Origin: Candidatus Methylopumilus sp.
GTDB lineage: Bacteria > Pseudomonadota > Gammaproteobacteria > Burkholderiales > Methylophilaceae
Length of the DNA: 64,000 nucleotides
Reading direction: 5' to 3'
Assembly (NCBI GenBank): GCA_024640945.1
Contig: JAHEEA010000005.1
Span: 1 to 64,000, forward strand
Position numbers and translations under genes: made by a program. Positions within the stretch are counted from its first letter, which is position 1, and each line of letters opens with the position of its first letter. Shown in pieces: positions 17,425-30,097 of the stretch. Below the pieces are notes generated by a model that ran no database searches, was not told the origin of the DNA, and saw nothing but the letters and a program-made list of their open reading frames with translations.

Positions 17425-19422
17425 TTAGACGCTAAATGAAGATCTGCTAGGTAAGTCGTATTGCTTTTCACGATAGAGCATTGCGGGCAGCAATACATTT
17501 GCCAAAGCGGCTTCATGAAGGGCGCTTTTGCGCTCTTCAGTGAAATCATCTTTCGCATTTAATGTTTTTGTTTTTGCATCATACAATCCATAAACGGGTG
17601 CTTTTTGTGGTCGCAAAATCACAACCTCATTACCTTCCATCCATGCATAGTTTTGTTCGAATTGCATCATTGAGCGACCGATATCCGCATCATTTAAACT
17701 ACTTAAGTCACGACCTACCATTGGATGATCAACACTTAAGCCCATTAGGGAGAGCAAGGTCACGGGTAAGTCAATCTGACTGGCCACTGTATTAATCGTT
17801 TTTGCTTTAACACTTCCACCAAGAATCAAACCCGGGATATGAAAGTTTTTAATTGGCACCAAAGTTTCACCACGCACACGGATATCATGATCAGCAACAA
17901 TTAGGAATACAGTATCTTCCCAATATTCACTTACCTTAGCGTGCTTGATGAAATCACCCATTACATAGTCTGCATACTTGACTGCGTTTTGTTCAGTCGC
18001 TTTCTTTTCATCATGCAATTCAATACGGCCATCAGGAAACTCAAATGGTGCATGGTTTGAAGAAGAAAAAATCAAACTAAAAAACGGCTTGCCGGATTGA
18101 TGATGTTTTAAATGTTGGGCATGCGCTTTATTGAATAAGTCTTCATCAGAAACGCCCCAGCTACCTACAAATACAGGGTCTTTAAAATCCTTCTGATCAA
18201 CCACAGATTGAAAGCCATTGCCCATGAAAAAACCATTCATGTTGTCAAAATGAGATTCGCCGCCATATAGAAATTCAGTGTGATATCCCTCATTGGACAG
18301 TAATTTAGCGATTGTAAAAAAATTGCGTTGCGCTAGAGAAAGCTTAACAACACTTTGCGCTGGGGTAGGGGGGAATCCACTAACAACGGCTTCGATGCCT
18401 CGAACTGATCTTGTACCTGTCGCAAAAAGATTCTTTAACCACATACCCTCATGTTTTAATTTTTCTAATTCAGGAGTAACGGGCACCCCCCCTAATGACT
18501 CAACAAAAGTTGCCCCTAGGCTCTCTTCCAGAATAATGACAAGATTAAGTGGCTTCTTTCTTTTTTGAGTCGAAATAACATGTCTAAGCGTTGGGAAGTT
18601 TTGATTTTGTTTTAATTGAGAAGAGTGTTCCTGCAAGCTTATTTGCAGCACTTTTTCTTTAGGCATTTTTCCATACATTTCACTCGATTTGTTTTCATGT
18701 TTCAAGTTATAAATTGCATGAATAACAGACCAGCTAGAATTCAAAATTAAGCTATTCACCATGGAGTCTGTGGTAATTGCGAATTTAGAAGGGTTTGCTG
18801 GGCGATGACCTGTTGAAGAGCGAATGGTAAGCGCCAACATTACAAAAACCACAGGCCAGCTCAATAAAACAGGAAGAATACCCCAGCTTTTTGAACTTGC
18901 TTGCCAAGGTGACATATATTGAATCATTAACCAACAAGCTACAGCAGTAAATCCAATACCAATAAAAACATGAATCCTGAATCCGCGCCAAAGCATTGAA
19001 AATACTTCATTGGGATATTTTAGGTACTCGACGAATAAGCGGTTAGGCCTAACATCATATTCAGTGATAAAGCCTGGCGTTGCCAGCTCTAAGAAAACCA
19101 ATAAAACTGTTGCTAAAACCACCCAATAATAAGTAAGTTGCTGCCAAAAAAACCAAGTCCAATCAAATGCAGCCAATGGAATCAATATAACGGGAATTAA
19201 ACACATTAATCCAAGCTGAATGCTATCTACACGCAAACCTTGCAAGAGAATTCGCGATAAAACACCTGTATTTGAAACACGCTGCCATTTCCATACAACC
19301 AAACTTAACCGCGATAAAGAAAGTATAGCCAGGCTAATAATAACCATCGCCATTAATGGCGCATACGGGCCTAGCTTGTCACAAAACAGCCAAACACTTT
19401 TCCTAAAGCTTGTCAGAAACAT
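17425..19422 (-). CDS. LTA synthase family protein (membrane sulfatase/phosphoglycerol-transferase fold)
   Basis: N-terminal TM helices; LVIILEESLGATFVESLGG, GTRSVRGIEAVVSGFPP (candidate nucleophile Thr), SLIFSSSNHAPFEFP, FLIVADHDIRVRG. Confidence 0.85.
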   Translation of the reverse strand: MFLTSFRKSVWLFCDKLGPYAPLMAMVIISLAILSLSRLSLVVWKWQRVSNTGVLSRILLQGLRVDSIQLGLMCLIPVILIPLAAFDWTWFFWQQLTYYWVVLATVLLVFLELATPGFITEYDVRPNRLFVEYLKYPNEVFSMLWRGFRIHVFIGIGFTAVACWLMIQYMSPWQASSKSWGILPVLLSWPVVFVMLALTIRSSTGHRPANPSKFAITTDSMVNSLILNSSWSVIHAIYNLKHENKSSEMYGKMPKEKVLQISLQEHSSQLKQNQNFPTLRHVISTQKRKKPLNLVIILEESLGATFVESLGGVPVTPELEKLKHEGMWLKNLFATGTRSVRGIEAVVSGFPPTPAQSVVKLSLAQRNFFTIAKLLSNEGYHTEFLYGGESHFDNMNGFFMGNGFQSVVDQKDFKDPVFVGSWGVSDEDLFNKAHAQHLKHHQSGKPFFSLIFSSSNHAPFEFPDGRIELHDEKKATEQNAVKYADYVMGDFIKHAKVSEYWEDTVFLIVADHDIRVRGETLVPIKNFHIPGLILGGSVKAKTINTVASQIDLPVTLLSLMGLSVDHPMVGRDLSSLNDADIGRSMMQFEQNYAWMEGNEVVILRPQKAPVYGLYDAKTKTLNAKDDFTEERKSALHEAALANVLLPAMLYREKQYDLPSRSSFSV

Positions 19423-19424
19423 GC

Positions 19425-19874
19425 TTATCCTCTGACATTAGATTGGGATTCAAATTGCGTTAACTCAACGCGAGGTTGTGGCTGCCAGCCAGCTTGACGA
19501 TGTTCAGCAACAACATTAGTAAAAACACCACCACGCACATAAAATTTTGAAGTTAATCTCATGAATTTAGGTTGAGTTGCTGCAACCAAGTCATCCAAAA
19601 TGCGATTAGTAACCGCCTCATGGAAGCAACCCTCATCACGAAATGACCACATGTAAAGCTTTAAGCTCTTCAATTCAACACACAGCTGGTCTGGAATATA
19701 GTCAAGATAAAGAACTGCAAAGTCAGGCTGACCTGTCTTAGGGCACAGGCAGGTAAACTCAGGAATTTCCATATGAATGTGGAAGTCCCGGCTTTTATTA
19801 GGATTTTCAAAAGTTTCCAATTCTTTACTCGGTTGGGCAGTTGGTTTGCCACCTAATGTTTCGGTGTTTTTCAT
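19425..19874 (-). CDS. queF: NADPH-dependent 7-cyano-7-deazaguanine reductase QueF
   Basis: MKNTETLGG...[56 protein letters not shown]; start trimmed from ORF-track 19925 to Met18. Confidence 0.95.
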   Translation of the reverse strand: MKNTETLGGKPTAQPSKELETFENPNKSRDFHIHMEIPEFTCLCPKTGQPDFAVLYLDYIPDQLCVELKSLKLYMWSFRDEGCFHEAVTNRILDDLVAATQPKFMRLTSKFYVRGGVFTNVVAEHRQAGWQPQPRVELTQFESQSNVRG

Positions 19875-19997
19875 GATGAATTTGGGGCTTTTAGCGTAAA
19901 AAAAAGTTATTATACTGTTTAACAATCCTTACTAAAAATGAATCCTTTATTAATCGGCCTTATAACAAGTCTTGATCACCATTACATATAGATTATC

Positions 19998-22900
19998 TTG
20001 CGTTTAACTCACTTAAAACTTGCTGGCTTTAAATCCTTCGTTGATCCAACGACCCTGCACATACATGGGCAGCGTGTTGGCATTGTGGGGCCGAATGGCT
20101 GTGGCAAATCAAATGTAATGGAATCTGTGCGCTGGGTTTTAGGTGAATCAAGCGCCAAGGAAATGCGTGGTGATTCAATGGATGCCGTTATTTTCAACGG
20201 CTCTGGTAATCGAAAGGCGATTTCTCGCGCAAGTGTTGAACTTGTTTTTGATAATAGCCTTGGCGATGCTAGTGGTTCTTGGTCGCAATATGCTGAAATT
20301 TCAGTGAAGCGTGTCATCGAGCGAGACAAAGGCTCAACTTATTACATTAACAACACCGCTGTTCGTAGACGTGATGTTGCTGATTTATTTTTAGGTACTG
20401 GTCTTGGTGGCAGAGCATATGCCATCATTGGTCAAAATACCATTTCACGTATTGTTGAAGCCAAGCCAGAAGAGCTGCGAGTCTTTTTAGAAGAGGCTGC
20501 GGGCATTTCGAAATACAAAGAACGCCGCCGAGAGACTGAGCTTAGACTCAGGGATACACGAGAAAATCTCACTCGTGTCGAAGATATTAGGCAGGAAATG
20601 GCCAAGCAAATTACACGCTTAGAATCTCAAGCCATCATTACAGAGCAATACCATCGCTTACAAGAAGCATTAAAGAATGCTGAGGGTCAATTTTGGCTAT
20701 TAAGGAAACGAGATTCAGCAGCTAGCTGGGAAAAAAGTCAGCGCAATGTTGAAAAGCTAGTGAATGAGCTTGAAGCTCAAATGGCATCGTTACGCAAAAC
20801 CGAAAGCATGCTGGAAACATTGCGTCAGCAACATTACGCCAGCACAGAAGCAGTGCAGGTTGCTCAAGCGCAATACTATGAATCAAACGCTGACGTTGCC
20901 AATCTGGAAACTCAAGTAAAGCATACGCAAGAAGCGCGTGACCGCTTAACGCTTCAACTAGAGCAAACCCTAGAGCTCTCACTTAAAGCTGACAATCAAA
21001 CAGTTGATCTTGAAAATAAACTGAATCAATTAAATATAGATTTATCAGAAGCTGAAGAACAACTTATTGCAGCAGAAGAGGTGCTCAATAAAGCAAAGCA
21101 AGCCTTTCCAGAAGCTGAGCGCGCATACTCCTCAGCACAACGAGCACACGCAGATGCTCAAAGAACTTTATCCGAAGCTGAACAATCTATTCGCATTGAA
21201 GCGAATCATAACGAACATATTGGCAGATCCATTTTGGAAATGAAGCAACGCCTTGATCGTTTAAATGCAGAAAACGCCAATCTAAAATTGCCTGACGAAA
21301 ATGACTTCTCTGCGAAACAGGCGGAATTGAAAGTATTGGAAGTAACATGCGCGAAACTCGCTGATGAAATCAACGAACTTAAAGCCAAAGAAGTAGCTCA
21401 ACTTGGCGAAATTAAAGCGCTTAGAGAGCAACAACTAATTGATGAGCGTGCATTAGCTAACGTTGAAGCTCAAATTATCTCTTTAAATAAAATTCAATCT
21501 TCAATTGGCCATGAAGCAAAATTAGATGAGTGGTTAAAAAATAGTGAGTTAAAAGAATCCAGTCGCATTTGGCAAAATATTGAGATTGCAAAGGGCTGGG
21601 AAACAGCCTTGGAGGCTGTACTAGGCAATCGCTTAAATGCATTGATTAAAACAAAAGGCCCAATCACCCCTAACCATCGACCTCCATCAGTATTACTGAT
21701 TGCTGAGCCGATGAAGAATTCTCCAGCTAAAATGAGTAAAGAAGGCTGGCGATTAATTTCTGAACTTGTGGAAGTTAAAGATGAATCTCTTAAGGCATTG
21801 GTTCACTCATGGCTAAATGGTGTGTATTTACTAGATGATGGCAAAGATCCTGAATTAGAGCGTTCAAAACTTGGAGCTAACGAATGCTTATTGAATAAAT
21901 TGGGAGATATTTATTCAATCAACACATTGTCGATTAATGCAGCACAATCATCGCTTAATGGTGTTTTAGAAAGACAGCGTGAACTAAGCGAATTAAATAA
22001 ACAATTGCCTACAATTAAAGCTGCTGTAGACAAAATACAAACTCAATTATTTAGCTTAGAGCAAGGATTGCAAGATAGTCGTTATTTGCAACAGCAACAG
22101 CAACAAAACTTAACCAAAGTAACGCAAACGCAACATCATTTAAACGTTGAAGTTCAGAAGCTTCAACAGCAACGCCAGCATGTATTGGATAGACAAGCCG
22201 CTGCTCAACAAGATATTGCTCAAACTCAAGAGAAATTGACGCAATTTAATAATGAACAAGCTAGCAAGCAATCGCTACTTAATGCCACCCAAAACTCTTT
22301 ATCTAAATTAAAAAGCGATAGAGAGCAAACATTCTCTAATAGGCAGGCGGCTGAACTTAGATTAAATGAGCTGCGCAATCAGATCCAAGTGGCAGAAAAA
22401 ACATTACAGGAAAAAGTCTTCAATGAAAAAATTATTTCAAATAGCATCAATGAGTTAAAAAACAAATCTGACCAAGTAAAAGAAGAAAAAAACGCTTTAC
22501 TTAAGAAAAAAGGAGAAGCGGAAAGTCTTTTGGATGCAGCAAAAATGGAAGGCCTTAAGAGCAATCTGGAAGTAGCTGTCACATTAAAGCAGAGCCGTGA
22601 AGAGGCGCTTGCTAAAGCAAGAGATGATATGGCAGGCGCCGAAAATGAATTGCAAACCCAAGAACGTAACCGGATGCAAAATGAGCAAGTTCTTCATCCA
22701 TTACGCGATAAAGTTGAACAATCAAGATTGCAAGAGCAGCAAGCAAGATTAGTATTTGAGCAATGCCAAGAAAAGCTTAATCAAATAGGATTGGATGAGG
22801 AATTACTAAGTAAAAACCTTACAGCTAATACCAAAATCCTAGATTTGGATTTAAAAACTCAATCTATTAAGAATGAGATCGAAGTGTTGGGTCCAGTCAA

Positions 22901-23510
22901 TCTTGCAGCTATTCAAGAATTAAATAGCGAACGTGAACGCAAAATGTATCTTGATAGTCAGGCTGCGGACTTAGAAGAGGCGATTCTGACCTTAGAGGAT
23001 GCTATTCACAAGATAGACAAGGAAACGCGAAATAGATTGCAACAAACCTACGATGAGGCAAATCGCAATTTTGGAGAGTTGTTCAAAGATTTGTTTGGTG
23101 GTGGGCAGGCGCGTTTGGAGCTTCTTGGAGATGAGATTCTCGATACAGGCATGCAGGTATTTGCACAGCCGCCAGGGAAGAAAAATAGTACAATCCATCT
23201 GCTTTCAGGTGGGGAAAAGGCATTAACTGCCTTAGCTTTAGTTTTTGCTTTATTTAGATTAAATCCGGCACCATTTTGCTTAATGGATGAAGTGGATGCT
23301 CCTCTTGATGACAGCAATACAGATAGATTCTGCGCGATGGTTAAAAAAATGTCTGAGCGTACGCAGTTTCTTTTTGTTAGTCATAATAAAATCACAATGG
23401 AAATGGCTCAGCAATTAGTGGGCGTTACCATGCAAGAGTCTGGTGTTTCTCGTGTCGTAGAAGTGGACATGGAAGCAGCAATGCAAATGAATCACGAATT
23501 GTTTATATAA
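19998..23510 (+). CDS. smc: Chromosome segregation protein SMC (TTG start)
   Basis: LAGFKSFVDPTTLHIHGQRVGIVGPNGCGKSNVMESVRWVLGE; coiled coil; LSGGEKALTALALVFALFRLNPAPFCLMDEVDAPLDD. Confidence 0.97.
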   Translation: MRLTHLKLAGFKSFVDPTTLHIHGQRVGIVGPNGCGKSNVMESVRWVLGESSAKEMRGDSMDAVIFNGSGNRKAISRASVELVFDNSLGDASGSWSQYAEISVKRVIERDKGSTYYINNTAVRRRDVADLFLGTGLGGRAYAIIGQNTISRIVEAKPEELRVFLEEAAGISKYKERRRETELRLRDTRENLTRVEDIRQEMAKQITRLESQAIITEQYHRLQEALKNAEGQFWLLRKRDSAASWEKSQRNVEKLVNELEAQMASLRKTESMLETLRQQHYASTEAVQVAQAQYYESNADVANLETQVKHTQEARDRLTLQLEQTLELSLKADNQTVDLENKLNQLNIDLSEAEEQLIAAEEVLNKAKQAFPEAERAYSSAQRAHADAQRTLSEAEQSIRIEANHNEHIGRSILEMKQRLDRLNAENANLKLPDENDFSAKQAELKVLEVTCAKLADEINELKAKEVAQLGEIKALREQQLIDERALANVEAQIISLNKIQSSIGHEAKLDEWLKNSELKESSRIWQNIEIAKGWETALEAVLGNRLNALIKTKGPITPNHRPPSVLLIAEPMKNSPAKMSKEGWRLISELVEVKDESLKALVHSWLNGVYLLDDGKDPELERSKLGANECLLNKLGDIYSINTLSINAAQSSLNGVLERQRELSELNKQLPTIKAAVDKIQTQLFSLEQGLQDSRYLQQQQQQNLTKVTQTQHHLNVEVQKLQQQRQHVLDRQAAAQQDIAQTQEKLTQFNNEQASKQSLLNATQNSLSKLKSDREQTFSNRQAAELRLNELRNQIQVAEKTLQEKVFNEKIISNSINELKNKSDQVKEEKNALLKKKGEAESLLDAAKMEGLKSNLEVAVTLKQSREEALAKARDDMAGAENELQTQERNRMQNEQVLHPLRDKVEQSRLQEQQARLVFEQCQEKLNQIGLDEELLSKNLTANTKILDLDLKTQSIKNEIEVLGPVNLAAIQELNSERERKMYLDSQAADLEEAILTLEDAIHKIDKETRNRLQQTYDEANRNFGELFKDLFGGGQARLELLGDEILDTGMQVFAQPPGKKNSTIHLLSGGEKALTALALVFALFRLNPAPFCLMDEVDAPLDDSNTDRFCAMVKKMSERTQFLFVSHNKITMEMAQQLVGVTMQESGVSRVVEVDMEAAMQMNHELFI

Positions 23511-23538
23511 ACATCCATATGGATAAATCAAGACTACT

Positions 23539-24801
23539 ATGAGCGAATTAACCTCTGCATTACTCGGTATAGGCTTAGCAATTATTGCCCTAGTTGTGAC
23601 TTTTAATTGGTGGCAAGAGCGAAAGATTAAGAAAACAATTAATCAAAATACCAGTGAGATTCATGATGACTTACTCATGGACGCTCAGGAAACATTGGAT
23701 ATAGAAACAATAGCGCCAACTGAAGATCAGTTTGACGATCCATTCACGATTGGCGAAGAAGTGGATTTTAAAATTCAAATTGAAGAGGCTGTAGAGCATC
23801 AACATGATCTTCCCCCAACGGATCATCATGACTTTATTGAGCGCAAAGACTCAGAAGTTTTAAGCACTTATGAAGACGAACTAGATAGGCCTGTGGTGCA
23901 AAATGAGTTCATTCAAGAGGCAGATCAGAATGAACATGCGCAAGTAATCGACTTTCCAACAAAAAGATCGATTCATGCACCGGATGCGATGAATGAAGAG
24001 GTTGATTTAATTGCTCACTTTCATTTCAGCCACCCAATTAAGTTTGAATCATTTTCACAAAACGTTGAAATTTTTAATCGATTAGACAAACCCGTATTAA
24101 GCTTTGGCTTAGATGAAAATAACCATTGGCATGCGCTAGGCCACGCATCACAAAGTCTCGAGCTGGCTGAAGCTGCATTTAGTTTACAGCTCGCGGATAG
24201 AGCGGGGGCCGTCACTAAAGAGACGCTATCGCAATTTCAACAACTCATCACAGAGATGGCTTTAAAGTTTAATGTTGAACCTACATGGTTAGGTGTTAAA
24301 GACGTTCTTGCTTATGCCCAATCTCTAGATGAGTTCTGCTTAGAGGTTGATAAAACCATGCATTTACATTTAGTAAGTGGCCCAGCTGGACGTTTCACAG
24401 GGACGAAATTCAGAGGCCTGGCGGAAGCAAATGGATTAACACTTAATCCTAATGGCGAATATCAATCTTTATCGCCGTCAGGCCAAGTAAATTTCACTTT
24501 GGTTAATATTGAAAATAATCCACTCACTAATGACATGCTGAAATCTAGCTTATTGAAAGGTGTGTCTTTTAGCTTAGATATTCCACGTGCAGACCATTGT
24601 GCAGAAGCATTTAATCAAATGTTATTAATTGCAAAAAAAATGGAGCAGGCACTATCAGCAAGCCTCATTGATGATAGGCAAAAAGAGTTAAGTGATCATC
24701 AAATAGAAAAAATTAGACAACAGCTCAAGCTCATTCAAACGCATATGACGACCCGAGGCATTCCATCAGGCAGTCCTGTTGCTTTGCGTCTATTCTCTTA
24801 A
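23539..24801 (+). CDS. zipA: ZipA-like cell division protein (N-terminal TM, C-terminal ZipA FtsZ-binding domain)
   Basis: Single N-terminal TM, acidic linker, C-terminal ZipA-type region; position between smc and ligA. Confidence 0.8.
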   Translation: MSELTSALLGIGLAIIALVVTFNWWQERKIKKTINQNTSEIHDDLLMDAQETLDIETIAPTEDQFDDPFTIGEEVDFKIQIEEAVEHQHDLPPTDHHDFIERKDSEVLSTYEDELDRPVVQNEFIQEADQNEHAQVIDFPTKRSIHAPDAMNEEVDLIAHFHFSHPIKFESFSQNVEIFNRLDKPVLSFGLDENNHWHALGHASQSLELAEAAFSLQLADRAGAVTKETLSQFQQLITEMALKFNVEPTWLGVKDVLAYAQSLDEFCLEVDKTMHLHLVSGPAGRFTGTKFRGLAEANGLTLNPNGEYQSLSPSGQVNFTLVNIENNPLTNDMLKSSLLKGVSFSLDIPRADHCAEAFNQMLLIAKKMEQALSASLIDDRQKELSDHQIEKIRQQLKLIQTHMTTRGIPSGSPVALRLFS

Positions 24802-24809
24802 AGATCTAA

Positions 24810-26885
<2,076 letters not shown>

Positions 26886-26901
26886 AAAGGAAAATATCGT
26901 T

Positions 26902-27822
26902 ATGAAATTGAAACTTTTTTTATTCACTCCATTAGTCTTGTTAGTTATAACGACAAATACAATGGCGGAATCGCTCCAAAATGAAGATAAAATAAATCAA
27001 TGCAATCAACTTATTAAAGATGAAAAATCAGAAGAAGCTTTAAAATTAGCACTAAGGCTAATCGCCCAAGAGAAAAGCAATAGAGAGGCTATGCTTTGCG
27101 AAGCTAGAGCGCAAAGTGCAATGGGGCAATATACAGATAGCATAAGCACACTCAACTCTGCTTTAAGCCTAGCAAAACAGCCCCTAGACCGGATGATTAC
27201 GCTCACAATGCTTGGGAATTCCTATAAAAATTTAGAGATGTATCCTGAAGCAAAAACGCAATATGAAAGCACACTTTCACTTGCTCAAACACAAAAAAAT
27301 ATTGGGTTTCAACGTATTGCACTGAGCTTAATGGGATCAATTGACTATCTTAGAAATGAATATGATAGCGCACTTAAGAGTTATCTCGCAAGCCTGAAAT
27401 ATGCTGCTAACGATAATGAACGTGCTGATATTTATAGCCGTATTTCTGAAATATACAAATCAACAAAAAACTTAGAGTCCTCAATTGAGTATCAAATCAA
27501 AGCTCTTATTGCTACAGCGCATTACGGCGATTTAGAAAAACAAGCGGAAGCAGGGCTTACATTAGGACGTTTGTATGCTGAGGCAAAGCAATATAAGCAA
27601 GCAGAACAAGCATTAAATAATGTGTTGAATCTAAGCATTGATAACGAAGGCCCTTATTTCACTGTCATATCCTATATGGAAATCATCAAAGTAAAATTAG
27701 CGACAAATGATAACCTTGAAGCTAGGAAGTTAATTGAAAAGGCAAAGAAAGTTAATCAAGAATTGGGTGACATTAAGCTTAATAAAGACCTAATCGAGCT
27801 AGAGAATAAAATAACACGGTGA
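26902..27822 (+). CDS. Secreted TPR-repeat protein of unknown function
   Basis: Signal peptide MKLKLFLFTPLVLLVITTNTMAES; TPR-like repeats. Start trimmed from 26854 to remove overlap with ligA. Confidence 0.75.
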   Translation: MKLKLFLFTPLVLLVITTNTMAESLQNEDKINQCNQLIKDEKSEEALKLALRLIAQEKSNREAMLCEARAQSAMGQYTDSISTLNSALSLAKQPLDRMITLTMLGNSYKNLEMYPEAKTQYESTLSLAQTQKNIGFQRIALSLMGSIDYLRNEYDSALKSYLASLKYAANDNERADIYSRISEIYKSTKNLESSIEYQIKALIATAHYGDLEKQAEAGLTLGRLYAEAKQYKQAEQALNNVLNLSIDNEGPYFTVISYMEIIKVKLATNDNLEARKLIEKAKKVNQELGDIKLNKDLIELENKITR

Positions 27823-27896
27823 TTTATTTTGTAATGTTGAACTAAGTTAACGACTAAGTATCAAGATAGATAGCAATAAAAAGGCGGCCACTTGAT

Positions 27897-28853
27897 ATGA
27901 AAATTAACAACAGCGAAATTATCCCAGTCTCAGAAATCACACCCTACGAAACCTATATGGGGCGACGTGATTTTATAAAAGCTGCTAGCGCAGCTCTAAT
28001 GGCAGCACCGTTTTTATCATTCAACTCAGAAGTTAGCGCTGCAACAAACGCGAGCCTTTTGGGCTATACAAAATCACCTTACGGTGCGGATGAAAAACTG
28101 ACTTCATATAATGAAGTCACTAACTACAACAACTACTATGAGTTCGGTACTAGCAAAAGCGACCCCGCTTTAGAATCTAAGGGGCTTGTGACTCACCCCT
28201 GGACTGTGTCTATAGAAGGCGCCGTAAAGAAAAATAAACAAATTAATTTAGATGATTTGCTTAAGCTAGCGCCCTTAGAAGAACGCATTTATCGTATGCG
28301 CTGCGTAGAAGGCTGGTCTATGGTAATACCATGGATTGGCATACCAATGAGCAAACTCATTCAATGGGCGGAACCTACTAGCAATGCTAAGTTTATTGAA
28401 TTTGTATCCTTAGCAGATCAATCGCAAATGCCAGGAGTCCGCACAAATATACTCGATTGGCCATACACAGAGGGTTTACGTATGGATGAGGCCATGCATC
28501 CACTCACCATTATTGCCGTAGGTCTTTATGGCAAGTTGCTCCCCAATCAGAATGGCGCTCCCCTAAGGCTCGTCGTACCTTGGAAATACGGATTTAAAAA
28601 CGCTAAATCGATTGTAAAAATCAGGTTTGTTGAAAGCATGCCCAAAACATCATGGATGAAAGCGGGGCCTAAAGAATATGGTTTTTATGCAAATGTAAAC
28701 CCTATGGTTGACCACCCAAGATGGACTCAGTCAACCGAAAGACGCATTGGGGGTGGACTGTTTACACCTAGAATTAAAACTAAATTGTTCAATGGCTACG
28801 CAGAACAAGTGGCACATATGTATGCAGGTATGGATTTAGTTAAGAACTTCTAG
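27897..28853 (+). CDS. msrP: Protein-methionine-sulfoxide reductase catalytic subunit MsrP (YedY), molybdopterin
   Basis: Tat motif [50 protein letters not shown]. Confidence 0.95.
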   Translation: MKINNSEIIPVSEITPYETYMGRRDFIKAASAALMAAPFLSFNSEVSAATNASLLGYTKSPYGADEKLTSYNEVTNYNNYYEFGTSKSDPALESKGLVTHPWTVSIEGAVKKNKQINLDDLLKLAPLEERIYRMRCVEGWSMVIPWIGIPMSKLIQWAEPTSNAKFIEFVSLADQSQMPGVRTNILDWPYTEGLRMDEAMHPLTIIAVGLYGKLLPNQNGAPLRLVVPWKYGFKNAKSIVKIRFVESMPKTSWMKAGPKEYGFYANVNPMVDHPRWTQSTERRIGGGLFTPRIKTKLFNGYAEQVAHMYAGMDLVKNF

Positions 28854-28854
28854 A

Positions 28855-29472
28855 ATGAAAATTCAAAAAAATAAACTGAACATCATCAAAAGTATATTTT
28901 TCGTTCTACTTCTTACCCCTTTAATTAGACTAATTATATTAGGCATAAATGATGCGCTAGGCGCTAATCCAATTGAAACGGTTGAACGCTCTACAGGATA
29001 CTGGGCTTTATTTTATTTGCTATTAAGCTTATCAATTACGCCATTACGTCTAACAGTTAAAATAAGTTGGCCAATTCACATTAGAAGGATGATTGGCTTA
29101 TATTCTTTTTTCTATGGATGTTTCCATGCGGTCACATATTTCTGGCTAGATCATTGGTTTGATTGGCAGGAAATATTAAATGACATCTTTAAACATCCAT
29201 ATGTACTTGTGGGTTTTTTATCTTTATTACTTTTGATTCCTTTAGCTATCACTTCAACCAATAAAATGATGAAAGCTATGGGGAGATGGTGGAAAAGGTT
29301 ACATTACTTAGTCTATTTGATTGCAGTCTTATCAATTCTACATTTTCTATGGCTTGTAAAAAAAGACATTACAGAACCAGCCTTATTTGCAATTATTTTT
29401 GCCTTGTTGATATCAATACGTGTCTTTCACAAAAGAATTCGTTTAAACGCTACTAACGATTATCACAGATAA
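28855..29472 (+). CDS. msrQ: Haem-binding membrane subunit MsrQ (YedZ)
   Basis: GYWALFYLLLSLSITPLR, RRMIGLYSFFYGCFHAVTYFWLD, WKRLHYLVYLIAVLSILHFLWLVK; follows msrP. Confidence 0.94.
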   Translation: MKIQKNKLNIIKSIFFVLLLTPLIRLIILGINDALGANPIETVERSTGYWALFYLLLSLSITPLRLTVKISWPIHIRRMIGLYSFFYGCFHAVTYFWLDHWFDWQEILNDIFKHPYVLVGFLSLLLLIPLAITSTNKMMKAMGRWWKRLHYLVYLIAVLSILHFLWLVKKDITEPALFAIIFALLISIRVFHKRIRLNATNDYHR

Positions 29473-29602
29473 AAAACAGGGGAAGAATAGCCGCTCTTTA
29501 AAACAAAGGTTTTAATCAACATATTATATTTAACATAATATACATTATGCGAAGTTAATAACCAATTTAAACGCCAGTATAAAACTAGCGCCTAGTCATT
29601 CC

Positions 29603-29977
29603 CTATCGATTATTAAAGAATGCTATGTTCATGCAGCGATCGTTTACAAAAGTTAATTCGGTGAACTTGTAGTTTTTGTTGGGCGCATAACTCACGCGAT
29701 TATTGTAATACCACATTTCAACATTAACTGGCTTAGATGATTCTTTACCTTTACCTGCGATAATAGAATTAGCATTTGTTGGTTTTACAGATTGCTCTTT
29801 TTTGTCTGGATTACCTAATTTCTCAAGGATTACCTTACGTGACTTACCGCTAAAGGAACCAAGAAATTCCTGCTCGCTAAATGTAGCCTTTGATGAGGCT
29901 GCATTTACAATCGGCGCATTAAAGCTAATTAAAGTTAATAAACTCAGTATTAATACAAACTTTTTATTTAGTGCCAT
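29603..29977 (-). CDS. Small secreted protein, possibly SmpA/BamE-like fold
   Basis: Signal peptide MALNKKFVLILSLLTLISFNAPIVNAA; GKSRKVILEKLGNPDKKE...VEMWYYNNRVSY pattern reminiscent of the BamE-like fold. Confidence 0.6.
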   Translation of the reverse strand: MALNKKFVLILSLLTLISFNAPIVNAASSKATFSEQEFLGSFSGKSRKVILEKLGNPDKKEQSVKPTNANSIIAGKGKESSKPVNVEMWYYNNRVSYAPNKNYKFTELTFVNDRCMNIAFFNNR

Positions 29978-30097
29978 GATTATTCCTAATGTTAATTAAT
30001 CTTTACAACCGCTATTCTATTACATCCACACGTGGAAAAAGTTAAATTTATTTAGTCAATTAAGTGATTTTTGATCTATTGAACAATCATTAGTTCA

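Noticed and set aside
19875-19925. 17-residue N-terminal extension of QueF in the ORF track
   Set aside because: [17 protein letters not shown] is not family-like; Met18 (MKNTETLGG) is the expected start.
29498-29541. Short AT-rich inverted repeats downstream of msrQ (TTAAAAC/GTTTTAA and ATATTAT/ATAATAT)
   Set aside because: Only 7 bp each and nearly all A/T; expected by chance in an AT-rich gap. Possible weak terminators but not supported.
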